Source: Pseudomonadota bacterium (lineage in GTDB: Bacteria; Myxococcota; Myxococcia; Myxococcales; Myxococcaceae). Taken from it: a DNA stretch of 18,715 bases. Of the stretch, positions 1-8,348 are shown in pieces. Numbering within the stretch: the stretch's first letter is position 1; each line of letters opens with the position of its first letter. Under the pieces are notes generated by a model that saw only the letters and a program-made list of their open reading frames with translations, was not told where the DNA came from and ran no database searches. The position numbers and the translations under genes were made by a program. The stretch covers positions 1 through 18,715 of the forward strand of contig JAFADT010000040.1 in assembly GCA_023424585.1 (NCBI GenBank). The letters run 5' to 3'.

Positions 1-1099
1 GCTCCCTGGCGGACAGGGGAGGCTTCGCGGCGGCCAGCGCCTCCAGCCGCGAGGTCAGCGCCTCCAGCGCGGGTATCCGCTCCGGCGCCCGGACCTGGAC
101 GCGGGCCTTCGCCACGGCGATCAGCGCGGACAGGTTCGCCGGGCCCACGCGGGCGAGCAGCCGCCGCAGCGCGGGGTCCGCGTCGTCCACGCGCGTCTCC
201 AGCTTCGCGTGCTCGACGAGCAGGCCGATGAGGTCGGCGGACTTGTTGGGGAACTTCAGGCGCAGGCACAGCTCGCGCGCCTGCGTCGCGGTGTCGATGT
301 CCGCGAGCAGCGTGGCCATGCGCAGGTCCGCGTCCAGCGGCGCGGCCTGCACGGCGGCGCGGGCGAGCCGGGCGGCCTCAGCGTCCGCGTGGGCGACCTC
401 CGGCAGGAAGCACTCCATCAGCCCCGTCTCCGCGAGCAGTTGGAGCCCCGTCTCCGCGCGCGGGGACAGGAGCAGCTTGAGCAGCTCCTCGCGCACGCGC
501 TCCAGCGCGACCTTGCGGAACACGCCCAGGGTGGCGGGGATGGCGTCGCGCGTTTCAGGATCCAGGGTGAAGCCCAGCACGGCGGCGAAGCGCACGGCGC
601 GCAGGGGGCGCAGGCCGTCCTCGGAGAAGCGCTCCAGCGCGGAGCCCACGCAGCGGATCAGCTTCGCGGGCAGATCCACCTGGCCGCCGAACGGATCCAC
701 CAGCTCGCGGTCGAGCGGGTTGTAGGCCATGGCGTTGATGGTGAAGTCGCGCCGCGACAGGTCCTTCACGATGTCGCGCTCGAAAGACACGGAGCTGGGA
801 CGGCGTCCGTCCAGGTAGTCCCCTTCGGAGCGGAACGTCGTCACCTCCACGTGGTTGCCGCCGGTGAGCACCGTGACGGTGCCGTGCTGGATGCCGGTGG
901 GGATGACCTTGCGGAAGGCGCGCTGCACCTCTTCCGGCAGCGCGCTGGTGGCGACGTCGAAGTCCTTGGGGTGGACCCTGCGCACCATGTCCCGCACGCA
1001 GCCGCCCACGAGGTACGTGGGGTGGCCCAGCTCGCGCAGGCGGGTGATGACTTCGAGCACGGGCTTCGGGATGTCGGCGTCGTGGAGGTTGGCGATCAT
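1..1099 (-). CDS. CCA tRNA nucleotidyltransferase / poly(A) polymerase family (3' end beyond window)
   Basis: A class II nucleotidyltransferase of the CCA-adding/poly(A) polymerase family. Such enzymes add CCA to tRNA 3' ends, or poly(A) tails, in the cytoplasm using CTP/ATP. About 366 residues are visible; the C-terminus lies left of position 1. Seen directly: the nucleotide-binding GGCVRD motif at residues 32-37, the metal-binding DFD pair at 46-48, the family motif RRDFTINAMAYN about 60-70 residues later, and then DGLRPLRAVRFAAVLGF, typical of the neck region that selects the incoming base. The ATG at 1099 puts the first strand about 28 residues before GGCVRD, as usual for the family, although no strong ribosome-binding site precedes it. 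It is divergent from the gene at 1317. Sequence alone does not separate a CCA-adding enzyme from a poly(A) polymerase; the compact N-terminus without a basic extension favours the CCA type (inference). Confidence 0.9.
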   Translation of the reverse strand, partial: MIANLHDADIPKPVLEVITRLRELGHPTYLVGGCVRDMVRRVHPKDFDVATSALPEEVQRAFRKVIPTGIQHGTVTVLTGGNHVEVTTFRSEGDYLDGRRPSSVSFERDIVKDLSRRDFTINAMAYNPLDRELVDPFGGQVDLPAKLIRCVGSALERFSEDGLRPLRAVRFAAVLGFTLDPETRDAIPATLGVFRKVALERVREELLKLLLSPRAETGLQLLAETGLMECFLPEVAHADAEAARLARAAVQAAPLDADLRMATLLADIDTATQARELCLRLKFPNKSADLIGLLVEHAKLETRVDDADPALRRLLARVGPANLSALIAVAKARVQVRAPERIPALEALTSRLEALAAAKPPLSARE

Positions 1100-1184
1100 G
1101 TCCGCGAGGGTGGGAGGAGGCGGGCGCGTACGTTGCCGTCTTCTGGCGGCTGCTGCCACTGCGCCGACTGCCACGGGGAGGGGC

Positions 1185-1216
1185 ATACGACAAATGACGT
1201 ATACGTGGGCAAATGA
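1185..1216. promoter_or_regulatory. AT-rich palindrome with flanking direct repeats in a divergent promoter region
   Basis: The 217-bp gap between the divergent genes at 1099 (-) and 1317 (+) is GC-rich except here. It contains the perfect 10-bp palindrome ACGTATACGT (1197-1206). Two copies of CAAATGA (1191-1197 and 1210-1216), 19 bp apart, flank it, and ATACG/CGTAT arms at 1185-1189 and 1198-1202 overlap it. An AT-rich symmetric element between two divergent starts in such GC-rich DNA is a reasonable operator or promoter core. Which gene it serves is unknown. Confidence 0.35.
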
Positions 1217-1316
1217 AAGCCTTCAGGAAACTCAAGCCCACATGGCCCGACAATCCTTTCAACGCATCACCTACCGCGGGCGGAGGCCACGGCCGCCGCC
1301 CCCAGCGAGGAAAGCC

Positions 1317-1706
1317 ATGTTCAAGGTCACCCCGAATCACGTCTTCCGGAACCCCTCCCGCCACGAGATCGACCAGACGACGCAGGGCAAGAAGAGCGAC
1401 TACAGCCACGCGGTCAGCGGCGTGAATCAGATCCTCGACAAGGGCAACCTCGGCATCTCCGACCGGTCGAAGAACAGCGTCATCGACAACGTCGTCCAGG
1501 TGGAGAAGGGCCAGCGCAGCGAGGTCAACGCGCACCAGCGCGAGGCGCTGAACTTCGGACGCGACGCCTTCACGAGCTTCACCAAGGGCCACCTCAAGCA
1601 GGGCGCGGTGGAGGCACTGGGCTCGGGGCTCAACGCCGTGGCCTCGGTGTTCAAGTCCACGTACACGGAGACGCCGAGCGAGAAGAAGGGCATCGGCCCC
1701 TGGTGA
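1317..1706 (+). CDS. Hypothetical protein, 129 residues, soluble and basic
   Basis: I do not recognise this family. The start at ATG 1317 is preceded by GCGAGGAAAGCC, a good ribosome-binding site, which favours it over an in-frame ATG about 75 bp upstream. The product is hydrophilic and rich in Ser, Asn, Gln and Lys. It has no signal peptide, membrane segment or cysteine. The middle (about residues 30-75, many N/Q/V/E) and the stretch from about 78 to 115, with alternating small hydrophobic residues, look helical. The C-terminus is basic and ends in KKGIGPW. It stands alone between a divergent nucleotidyltransferase gene and its own terminator at 1728-1752, so it is probably a single-gene transcript. 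Clean codon use, the ribosome-binding site and the terminator all support a real gene. A small structural or secretion-related protein is possible, but nothing here shows that. Confidence 0.75.
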   Translation: MFKVTPNHVFRNPSRHEIDQTTQGKKSDYSHAVSGVNQILDKGNLGISDRSKNSVIDNVVQVEKGQRSEVNAHQREALNFGRDAFTSFTKGHLKQGAVEALGSGLNAVASVFKSTYTETPSEKKGIGPW

Positions 1707-1727
1707 GCCCTGCCTGCTGACTGGGTC

Positions 1728-1752
1728 GGGGAGCGTTCCTGGAGCGCTCCCC
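1728..1752 (+). terminator. Intrinsic-type terminator after the 129-residue protein gene
   Basis: A perfect 8-bp stem, GGGGAGCG (1728-1735) with CGCTCCCC (1745-1752), encloses a 9-nt loop 22 nt after the stop codon. It is followed by TTCCCC rather than a full T-run, as is common in high-GC genomes. Confidence 0.65.
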
Positions 1753-1804
1753 TTCCCCGCCATCACGGCGTGCGGCGGGCAGGTCTGTTAACGATGCACC
1801 CGCC

Positions 1805-2233
1805 ATGTCCGACTCACGAACCACCGCAGTGCATGTCCACGACGCCTGTGAGGTGTACGTGGGCCGTGCCTTCCGCGCCTGGGCGAAGCCCGGGCCGCTC
1901 AACCCCGTGCCGGGCCGCTTCGGCAATCCCTTCAAGCCCGGGGGCGTGAAGACGTGGAAGGCGATGATCCGCACGTACTTCGAGCCATGGCTGGCGCAGC
2001 TGCCGGCGGACGAAGCCACGCGGATCCGCGACGAGGCCCAGCGGCGCATGGCGCCCGGCCCGGACGCGTTCGACTCCTTCCGCTGGTACCTGGAGCTGCG
2101 CACCCGACACGACCCGGTCTTCCTGCGCGACGTGGAGACCTTGCGCGGCAAGCGGCTGGGCTGCTGGTGCAAGCCAGGGCCCTGCCACGCAGATGTGTTG
2201 GCGGCATGGCTGGACGCCGGACCTCGCCCATGA
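1805..2233 (+). CDS. DUF4326 domain-containing protein
   Basis: A 142-residue protein matching the DUF4326 pattern. An N-terminal VYVGRAF segment (residues 16-22) is followed by GRFGNPF (about 38-44). The C-terminal signature LRGKRLGCWCKPGPCHADVL (about 114-133) carries three closely spaced cysteines and a histidine. DUF4326 is widespread in phages and bacteria, and its biochemical role is not established to my knowledge. The Cys/His cluster could bind a metal, which is inference. No signal peptide or membrane segment is seen. The start has no obvious ribosome-binding site, but the family's VYVGR motif follows about 15 residues in, so ATG 1805 fits. A strong hairpin follows the stop, so the gene is probably monocistronic. 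Confidence 0.85.
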   Translation: MSDSRTTAVHVHDACEVYVGRAFRAWAKPGPLNPVPGRFGNPFKPGGVKTWKAMIRTYFEPWLAQLPADEATRIRDEAQRRMAPGPDAFDSFRWYLELRTRHDPVFLRDVETLRGKRLGCWCKPGPCHADVLAAWLDAGPRP

Positions 2234-2257
2234 CGAGGTAGCACGGGCCTGATGCCG

Positions 2258-2287
2258 CCGGGCATTCCTCTCATGGGGGATGCCCGG
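2258..2287 (+). terminator. Terminator hairpin after the DUF4326 gene
   Basis: An 11-bp stem with one T-G wobble: CCGGGCATTCC (2258-2268) pairs with GGGATGCCCGG (2277-2287) around an 8-nt loop, starting 25 nt after the stop codon. No T-tract follows. Confidence 0.55.
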
Positions 2288-2289
2288 GC

Positions 2290-2320
2290 GCTCCGCGTGG
2301 TGGAAGGAATGACGCGGAGC
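2290..2320. repeat. Second inverted repeat directly behind the DUF4326 terminator
   Basis: GCTCCGCGT (2290-2298) is the exact reverse complement of ACGCGGAGC (2312-2320), with a 13-nt spacer. It begins 3 nt after the previous hairpin, so two stem-loops stand side by side. It could be a backup terminator or part of the leader of the next gene. Confidence 0.4.
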
Positions 2321-2457
2321 TGATACACGGGCCCCTCATTCCCAGACAGCGGAGGGCCGCGAACGCAGCGGAGGCCGCAGTGCCGACCCATCCCCCTGAA
2401 TCGGTGAACCGCGCGAGCTAGCTGATTCGATGGTGCTGGAGCTGTTAGGACGGGCCC

Positions 2458-3078
2458 ATGGGACTTGATGCGAGCTACCAGGCCCTCCCCGGTGGCTCAC
2501 CGCTGCTGGAGTTGGCGAGACGGGACTTCGGCGTGGGCAGCTGGCTGACCTCCCTCACCAGGCTGCTCCAGGATCCGCGCGAGGAGGCCCTGGCCCCCGG
2601 GGCCCCGGAGCCCGCGGAGCTCCAGTTGCTGGAGGCCGTGAGGGAGCTGCTGCGCACCCGCCCCGACCTGGCGACACGACACGTGGCGCTCGACCGGCGG
2701 TGGGATCACCTGCACTTCGTCCTGTCCGACCGTCGCCGAAACTCACCGGGGACCCACGACGATTCCCTGGCTGGCATCTCCATCCAGGGCGAGGCGGAGA
2801 TCGCCCCGCATGTGGTGGCGGGGCAGGGCGTGCCCCTGCGCTACACGCGACCGGAGACGGTGGAGCGCATCGCGCGGCTGCTGGAGGCCGTGCACTTCGA
2901 CCCCCAGCGCGAGCACTTCACCTTCGAGAACCTGAGCCGGGCGGGCGTCTACAAGTGCCCGCGCGAGCAGGACATCGACGAGGCCTGGCAGTGGCTCCGC
3001 GCGCGCTTCGACCTCTTCCGCGCGTTCTATGTCGCGGCCGCGAAGCACGGCGACGGCGTCCTGGTTCGCGTGGACTGA
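2458..3078 (+). CDS. DUF1877 (YfbM-like) family protein
   Basis: A 206-residue soluble protein. It opens with MGLDASYQALP, close to the typical start of DUF1877 proteins. It ends with the family-like run of a Thr/Pro turn and helix (PETVERIARLLEAV, about 140-153), a short Tyr/Pro segment (GVYKCPREQD), and a last helix of about 30 residues ending HGDGVLVRVD. DUF1877 proteins such as E. coli YfbM are small cytoplasmic proteins of unknown function. TTAGGACG about 10 nt upstream serves as ribosome-binding site. It lies behind a 224-bp gap carrying two hairpins and so should have its own promoter. The family call rests on the ends of the protein; the middle is more divergent. Confidence 0.7.
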   Translation: MGLDASYQALPGGSPLLELARRDFGVGSWLTSLTRLLQDPREEALAPGAPEPAELQLLEAVRELLRTRPDLATRHVALDRRWDHLHFVLSDRRRNSPGTHDDSLAGISIQGEAEIAPHVVAGQGVPLRYTRPETVERIARLLEAVHFDPQREHFTFENLSRAGVYKCPREQDIDEAWQWLRARFDLFRAFYVAAAKHGDGVLVRVD

Positions 3079-3079
3079 T

Positions 3080-3235
3080 GTGAACTACACGCTCGCCTTC
3101 GTCACCGCAGCGGCGCTCCTCACCTTTATGGCACAGCGAATCCAGGGCCTCGGGTGGCTGCTGCTGTGGCCTGCGTCGAGCCGGCGTCCAGCCGTGGCAC
3201 CCGCCGGTCCGTGTCCCTGCCCATCCTGGGCGTGA
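3080..3235 (+). pseudogene. Short hydrophobic frame, possible 5' remnant of a membrane protein gene
   Basis: A GTG one base after the previous stop opens a 51-codon frame. Its first 33 residues look like a genuine membrane protein start: a hydrophobic run LAFVTAAALLTFMA (about 5-18), a polar turn, then GLGWLLLWPA. The frame then turns abruptly to a Pro/Arg/Cys-rich tail and stops. Neither other forward frame continues a plausible protein. From memory, the start resembles the N-terminus of membrane-linked dual-specificity phosphatase-like proteins of myxobacteria, but that is a weak recollection. It could be a decayed gene, a tiny membrane protein coupled to the gene before it, or chance. No ribosome-binding site is evident. 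Confidence 0.3.
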
Positions 3236-3241
3236 TTGAAA

Positions 3242-3275
3242 CCACGAGGCCCGGACGCGATGCCGGGCCTCGTGG
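3242..3275 (-). terminator. Strong terminator for the minus-strand cysteine-rich gene
   Basis: A perfect 13-bp inverted repeat, CCACGAGGCCCGG (3242-3254) and CCGGGCCTCGTGG (3263-3275), with an 8-nt loop. On the minus strand it begins 14 nt after the stop of the gene at 3290-3580 and is followed by TTTCAATC, the best T-rich tail in the window. It may also stop plus-strand readthrough from the 2458-3235 region. Confidence 0.8.
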
Positions 3276-3289
3276 ACGCTCAAGACCGC

Positions 3290-3580
3290 TCAGCTCTCAG
3301 CCTGCTCCGTGCCCGCATGGGCTTCATCGCAGACCCGCGCGCCGTCGTCGGAGCGCTGGCTCTGCTCCGAAGAGCCCGAAGCGGTCTCCTGCGAAGGCTG
3401 CGCGGGCTGGAAGCAGTAGCCGGCCTCGCCACAGGTGGTGCGGCGGGTCCCCAAGAAACAAGGCTCATCGCAATCACTCCCGCAGGTATCCCAGCACTGG
3501 AGCGGATAGGCAAAGGCAGAGGCGGGAGCCACAACCAAGGCAGCGGCGGCAGCCAGCAGGGACTTCTTCAGCGCGTTCAT
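3290..3580 (-). CDS. Secreted cysteine-rich small protein, paralogue of the gene at 3807
   Basis: A 96-residue protein. ATG 3580 is preceded by AGGAG at ideal spacing, so the open frame upstream of it is not coding. Residues 1-24 form a signal peptide: KK, a 14-residue Ala/Leu/Val core, and SAFA at the cleavage site. The mature protein starts YPLQCWDTC and has cysteines at 29, 33, 37, 41, 50, 56 and 84. The pattern is C-x3-C-x3-C-x3-C-x8-C followed by GEAGY; the tail is Ser/Gln/Glu-rich. The divergent neighbour at 3807 has the same core, so the two are paralogues. The export signal and paired cysteines suggest a disulfide-bonded periplasmic or extracellular protein; an envelope or secreted role is inference. 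The family is not one I recognise. It has its own strong terminator at 3242-3275. Confidence 0.85.
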   Translation of the reverse strand: MNALKKSLLAAAAALVVAPASAFAYPLQCWDTCGSDCDEPCFLGTRRTTCGEAGYCFQPAQPSQETASGSSEQSQRSDDGARVCDEAHAGTEQAES

Positions 3581-3653
3581 CGACACTCCTGGGGTGTGGG
3601 GATGTGCCCGCACAAAGGGCAGGCACGATTCGCAGCAGATGCCGGCCCCGGAC

Positions 3654-3730
3654 GACAATGGCAGACGCAAACGCCAACATTGTCCCCCGCCAGACATTCA
3701 CATCACCCCAATGCCCATCCAGCCAACATT
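3654..3730. promoter_or_regulatory. Inverted and direct repeats between the divergent cysteine-rich genes
   Basis: Within the 226-bp gap between starts 3580 (-) and 3807 (+), GACAATG (3654-3660) and CATTGTC (3678-3684) form a 7-bp inverted repeat with a 17-nt spacer. The 9-mer GCCAACATT occurs twice (3673-3681 and 3722-3730), the first copy overlapping the right arm. The stretch is AT-richer than its surroundings. It is a plausible shared operator or promoter core; no regulator can be named. Confidence 0.4.
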
Positions 3731-3806
3731 CAATAGCGGCAAGCCCTCATATCCAGGGCGTATGGCTGGAACCAGGCTGGCGGCTCATCCTTTCGCCGGA
3801 GCCGCC

Positions 3807-4157
3807 ATGCGCTTCAGCCGTCTGCTTGCCGTTACCGCCGCCCTTGCGCTGTCCCCCGCGGCGACGTTCGCCATGCCCGTCCAGTGCTACGACGTCTGCC
3901 CGCTGACCAACAACTGCAATCGCTTATGTGGAGAGGGCTATTACCTCACCACGTGTGGGGAGGCCGGGTATGCCTGCGTCCATCCGGTCAATGCTCCTGA
4001 GTCGGGTGAGGACGAGCTGGCTTCGACTTGTGCGGACTGCGCCACGGAAAAGACCGACTGCCTCCAGCGCGTGAAGCACGGCGACCTCGAGGAGGTCCAG
4101 GCGTGCATGGATGCCTTCATCGAATGCACCCAGCTGTACTGCGCGACCGCGCAGTAG
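3807..4157 (+). CDS. Secreted cysteine-rich small protein, paralogue of the gene at 3290
   Basis: A 116-residue protein. The start ATG 3807 follows GGAG, and residues 1-22 are a signal peptide: two Arg, an Ala/Leu core, and a TFA cleavage site. The mature protein begins MPVQCYDVC and carries 12 cysteines (27, 31, 37, 41, 50, 57, 75, 78, 85, 100, 107, 112). The first five follow C-x3-C-x5-C-x3-C-x8-C, and then GEAGY, matching the divergent paralogue at 3290-3580. Unlike that paralogue it has an extra C-terminal half: a CADC pair, then an acidic/amphipathic helix with three more cysteines spaced as if on one face. Even cysteine content fits a disulfide-bonded extracytoplasmic protein (inference). 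The family is unrecognised. A hairpin at 4168-4189 follows. Confidence 0.85.
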   Translation: MRFSRLLAVTAALALSPAATFAMPVQCYDVCPLTNNCNRLCGEGYYLTTCGEAGYACVHPVNAPESGEDELASTCADCATEKTDCLQRVKHGDLEEVQACMDAFIECTQLYCATAQ

Positions 4158-4167
4158 CGTTCGCCGT

Positions 4168-4189
4168 TCACCCCGCCTCGGGCGGGTGA
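4168..4189 (+). terminator. Terminator hairpin after the cysteine-rich gene at 3807
   Basis: TCACCC-(C)-GCC pairs with GGCGGGTGA as a 9-bp stem with one bulged C and a very short loop. It starts 11 nt after the stop codon and is followed by CTCTTC. It is a compact GC-rich stem, moderately convincing. Confidence 0.5.
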
Positions 4190-4267
4190 CTCTTCACGCG
4201 ATGTAGGAGAGGATGGGCCCTCTCGGACCGCAGGCCGGGCGGGTCCATCCTCGAAGAGGCAGCGCGC

Positions 4268-5862
<1,595 letters not shown>

Positions 5863-5870
5863 GGCCCGCG

Positions 5871-6776
5871 TCACACCGCCTTCACCGCCAGCTCACGGGC
5901 CGCCTCGACAAAGAGCCGCAGCGGCCCGGAGCGCTGTGCGCGGCTGGGATGGTAGAGGAAGAAGCCGGGGACCGTGGGCGCATAGGCTTCCAGCACCCGC
6001 ACGAGCTTTCCGGTGCGCAGCCGCGCCTCCACCGCCGGCTCGAAGGCATACGCCAACCCCACGTCCGCCTCCGCCAGGGCGGCCGGCAGATGGATGTCAT
6101 TGGTGACGACGCCTCCACGCACGGGCACGCGCCAGCTCTTGCGGCCGCGCTCCAGCTCCCACGGGTACAGCGTCCCGGTCGTCTGCGAACGGAAGGTGAT
6201 GCACTCGTGTTTCAGCAGATCCTCGGGACGCTGGGGCGTGCCATGGCGCGCGAGGTAGCCGGGCGACCCCACCACCACGAAGCGGAACGCGTCCGTGAGC
6301 CGCGCCTGCACCATGTCGCGTTCGATGGCTTCGCTCAGCCGGATGCCCGCGTCGTAGCCCTCCTCCACGATGTCCACCAGGCGGTCCTCGATGACGACCT
6401 CCACCTCCACGCGGGGATGGCGCGCGCGGAACGTGGGGAGCACGGGCGTGATGACGTAGGGCACCGCCGCCGTCAGCACCGTCAGGCGGACCCGCCCCAC
6501 CGCCTCTCCCGGCTGCGCGGCCACCTCGCGGAGCGTGGCGAGCGTCTGGCCCACCGCCGGACCCGCCCCCTCCAGGAGCCGCCGGCCCGTGTCCGTCAGC
6601 GACACGCTGCGGGTGGTGCGGGTGAGCAGCACCACCCGCAGCTGCTCCTCCAGCTGCCGCACCGCCTGGCTCACCGCGGCCGTGGAGACGCCCAGCTCAC
6701 GCGCCGCACCGCTGAAGCTGCGCAGCCGGGCCACGACCAGGAACACCTGTAGCTGCGTGAAGGGCGCCATCGTCAT
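5871..6776 (-). CDS. LysR-family transcriptional regulator
   Basis: A 301-residue LysR-type regulator. The N-terminal winged helix-turn-helix spans about residues 6-65: FLVVARLRSFSGAARELGVS, then the recognition helix AAVSQAVRQLEEQL, then TRTTRSVSLTDTGRRLL. The effector-binding domain runs from about residue 92 (GRVRLTVLTAAVPYVITPVL) to the end, with DAGIRL and VGSPGYLARHG as in the CrgA-like subgroup. The start may be Met1 or Met3; neither has a strong ribosome-binding site. It is divergent from the zinc alcohol dehydrogenase at 6923, with a candidate binding box at 6803-6819, the usual arrangement for a LysR protein controlling its divergent neighbour and itself. The convergent aldo/keto reductase may belong to the same regulon. 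The ligand is unknown. Confidence 0.95.
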   Translation of the reverse strand: MTMAPFTQLQVFLVVARLRSFSGAARELGVSTAAVSQAVRQLEEQLRVVLLTRTTRSVSLTDTGRRLLEGAGPAVGQTLATLREVAAQPGEAVGRVRLTVLTAAVPYVITPVLPTFRARHPRVEVEVVIEDRLVDIVEEGYDAGIRLSEAIERDMVQARLTDAFRFVVVGSPGYLARHGTPQRPEDLLKHECITFRSQTTGTLYPWELERGRKSWRVPVRGGVVTNDIHLPAALAEADVGLAYAFEPAVEARLRTGKLVRVLEAYAPTVPGFFLYHPSRAQRSGPLRLFVEAARELAVKAV

Positions 6777-6802
6777 CCGCGTGGACCGCCTTCGCAGGCA
6801 CT

Positions 6803-6819
6803 GTTAAGCACGCGTTAAG
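6803..6819. promoter_or_regulatory. Candidate LysR box between lysR and the alcohol dehydrogenase gene
   Basis: In the 146-bp divergent gap, TTAA (6804-6807) and TTAA (6815-6818) form an interrupted palindrome around GCACGCG. It contains a T-N11-A core (6805-6817), the known LysR consensus shape. It also reads as a direct repeat of GTTAAG (6803-6808 and 6814-6819), 11 bp apart, so both halves face the same side of the helix. Confidence 0.5.
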
Positions 6820-6922
6820 AGCCTATTGGCTTCTCCGTGCGTAGTCATCCCACGGTCCGACGAGTATCTCTCCCGCACGTGAACGGGGCTCGAGGGCCCC
6901 ATTGCCCATGGAGAAGAGACGT

Positions 6923-7966
6923 ATGCCTACCGTCAACGCCTACGCCGCCACGTCCGCGAAGTCGCCGCTCGGCCCGCAGGCCATCCAGCGCCGCGAGCTG
7001 GGGCCTCGCGACGTCCTCGTCGAGATCAAGTTCTGCGGCATCTGCCACTCCGACATCCACACCGTCCGCGGCGAGTGGGGCGAGGCCACCTACCCGCTCG
7101 TCCCCGGCCATGAGATCGCCGGCATCGTCACCGGCGTCGGCGCCCAGGTCACGAAGCACGCCGTCGGCGACCGCGTGGGCGTGGGCTGCATGGTGGACTC
7201 GTGCGGCGACTGCTCGTCCTGCCACAGGGGCGAGGAGCAGCACTGCCTCAAGGGCTTCGTCGGGACCTATGGCGCCACCGGCAAGGATGGCCAGCTCACG
7301 CAGGGCGGCTACGCGACGCACATCGTCGTGACCGAGGACTTCGTCCTCAAGATCCCGGAAGGCCTCGCGCTCGACGCCGCCGCGCCGCTCCTGTGCGCCG
7401 GCATCACCACGTACTCGCCGCTGCGCCGCTGGGGCGCGGGCCCTGGCAAGAAGGTGGCCATCGTGGGCCTGGGTGGCCTGGGGCACATGGCCGTGAAGCT
7501 CGCTCGCGCGATGGGCGCGGAGGTGACGGTCCTGTCGCAGTCGCTGAGCAAGAAGGAGGACGGCCTGCGGCTGGGCGCGCACCACTACCACGCCACCCAG
7601 AACCCGGAGACCTTCCAGAAGCTCGCCGGCACGTTCGACCTCATCGTGAACACGGTGAGCGCGAAGATCGACCTGGACGCCTACCTGTCGCTGCTGGCCC
7701 TGGACGGCGCCCTCGTCACCGTGGGCGCCCCTCCGGAGCCGCTCTCCCTCAACGCGTTCTCGCTCTTCATGCCCCGCCGCATCTTCACGGGGTCGCTCAT
7801 CGGAGGCGTCGCGCAGACGCAGGAGATGTTGGACTTCTGCGCGAAGCATCACATCGGCGCGGACATCGAGGTCATCCCCGCCAGCAAGATCAACGACGCC
7901 TACGAGCGCGTGCTCGCCTCCGACGTCCGGTATCGGTTCGTCATCGACACGTCGACGCTGAAGTAG
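6923..7966 (+). CDS. Zinc-dependent NAD(P)-linked alcohol dehydrogenase, YahK/cinnamyl-alcohol dehydrogenase type
   Basis: A 347-residue medium-chain dehydrogenase/reductase very like E. coli YahK, an NADPH-dependent aldehyde reductase. Catalytic zinc ligands are Cys41 (GICHSDIH), His63 (PGHE) and Cys158 ([16 protein letters not shown]). The structural zinc is held by Cys94, 97, 100 and 108. The Rossmann glycines are GLGGLG (182-187). The C-terminus ([13 protein letters not shown], then [20 protein letters not shown]) is characteristic of this subgroup. GGAGAAGAG lies just upstream of ATG 6923; an in-frame ATG at 6902 lacks comparable support and adds seven residues absent from relatives. It is divergent from the LysR gene and probably controlled by it. 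Expected role: cytoplasmic reduction of aldehydes to alcohols with NADPH. The substrate is not determined. Confidence 0.93.
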   Translation: MPTVNAYAATSAKSPLGPQAIQRRELGPRDVLVEIKFCGICHSDIHTVRGEWGEATYPLVPGHEIAGIVTGVGAQVTKHAVGDRVGVGCMVDSCGDCSSCHRGEEQHCLKGFVGTYGATGKDGQLTQGGYATHIVVTEDFVLKIPEGLALDAAAPLLCAGITTYSPLRRWGAGPGKKVAIVGLGGLGHMAVKLARAMGAEVTVLSQSLSKKEDGLRLGAHHYHATQNPETFQKLAGTFDLIVNTVSAKIDLDAYLSLLALDGALVTVGAPPEPLSLNAFSLFMPRRIFTGSLIGGVAQTQEMLDFCAKHHIGADIEVIPASKINDAYERVLASDVRYRFVIDTSTLK

Positions 7967-8348
7967 CGCAGCCCTCCACCGCGCCGCCGAAGGCGCCGGG
8001 GCCGCCGGGGCCGCCGAAGCCCTTCCCCGGCGCTGGCGAGCGGTCGAGGGGCTCCACCTGTCGCCACCCGCGCGGGCACCGGAGCACGCGGGCTCATTCG
8101 CCGCCGCGAAGGCAGTGCATGTGCCAGGAGTCCAACACTCCGGAGAATCACACCCTCGCGACCTGACGGGCGACGGACTTCCCCCACAGTGCGGGCCCCT
8201 CTCCTCACGGTGAGCCGCGGCCCGGTTCTGGCTGCCCTGGCTGGAACAATGAACCTCCAGATACCTGCACGCACCCGAGCCACCTTGAGGCGCACCCGGA
8301 GCCCTTCACTAGCGTGGCCTCCGTCCATTCCCCCCTGGAGGTCGCGAT
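7967..8348. other. 382-bp intergenic region between alcohol dehydrogenase and OmpA/MotB-like genes
   Basis: No convincing gene on either strand; open frames here are Pro/Arg/Gly-rich shadows. Near the left end GCGCCGGGG (7993-8001) and CCCCGGCGC (8025-8033) form a 9-bp stem with a long loop, a possible terminator for the dehydrogenase gene, lacking a T-tract. The rest should hold the promoter of the gene at 8349. The stretch around 8245-8330 is somewhat AT-richer, but I see no convincing -35/-10 pair. The ribosome-binding site GGAGG lies at about 8337-8341. Confidence 0.6.

Noticed and set aside
555..1766. 403-codon minus-strand frame
   Set aside because: It is an out-of-frame shadow of the nucleotidyltransferase and antisense to the 129-residue gene. 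The true reading frame from 1099 carries the catalytic motifs.
3154..3906. 250-codon plus-strand frame across the cysteine-rich gene and its promoter
   Set aside because: Very Arg/Pro/Ser-rich; it is antisense to the signal-peptide-bearing gene at 3290-3580, which has an ideal ribosome-binding site and terminator.
7900..8328. 142-codon minus-strand frame in the gap before the OmpA/MotB-like gene
   Set aside because: Arg/Pro/Gly-rich with no motif or ribosome-binding site; it overlaps the 3' end of the dehydrogenase gene.
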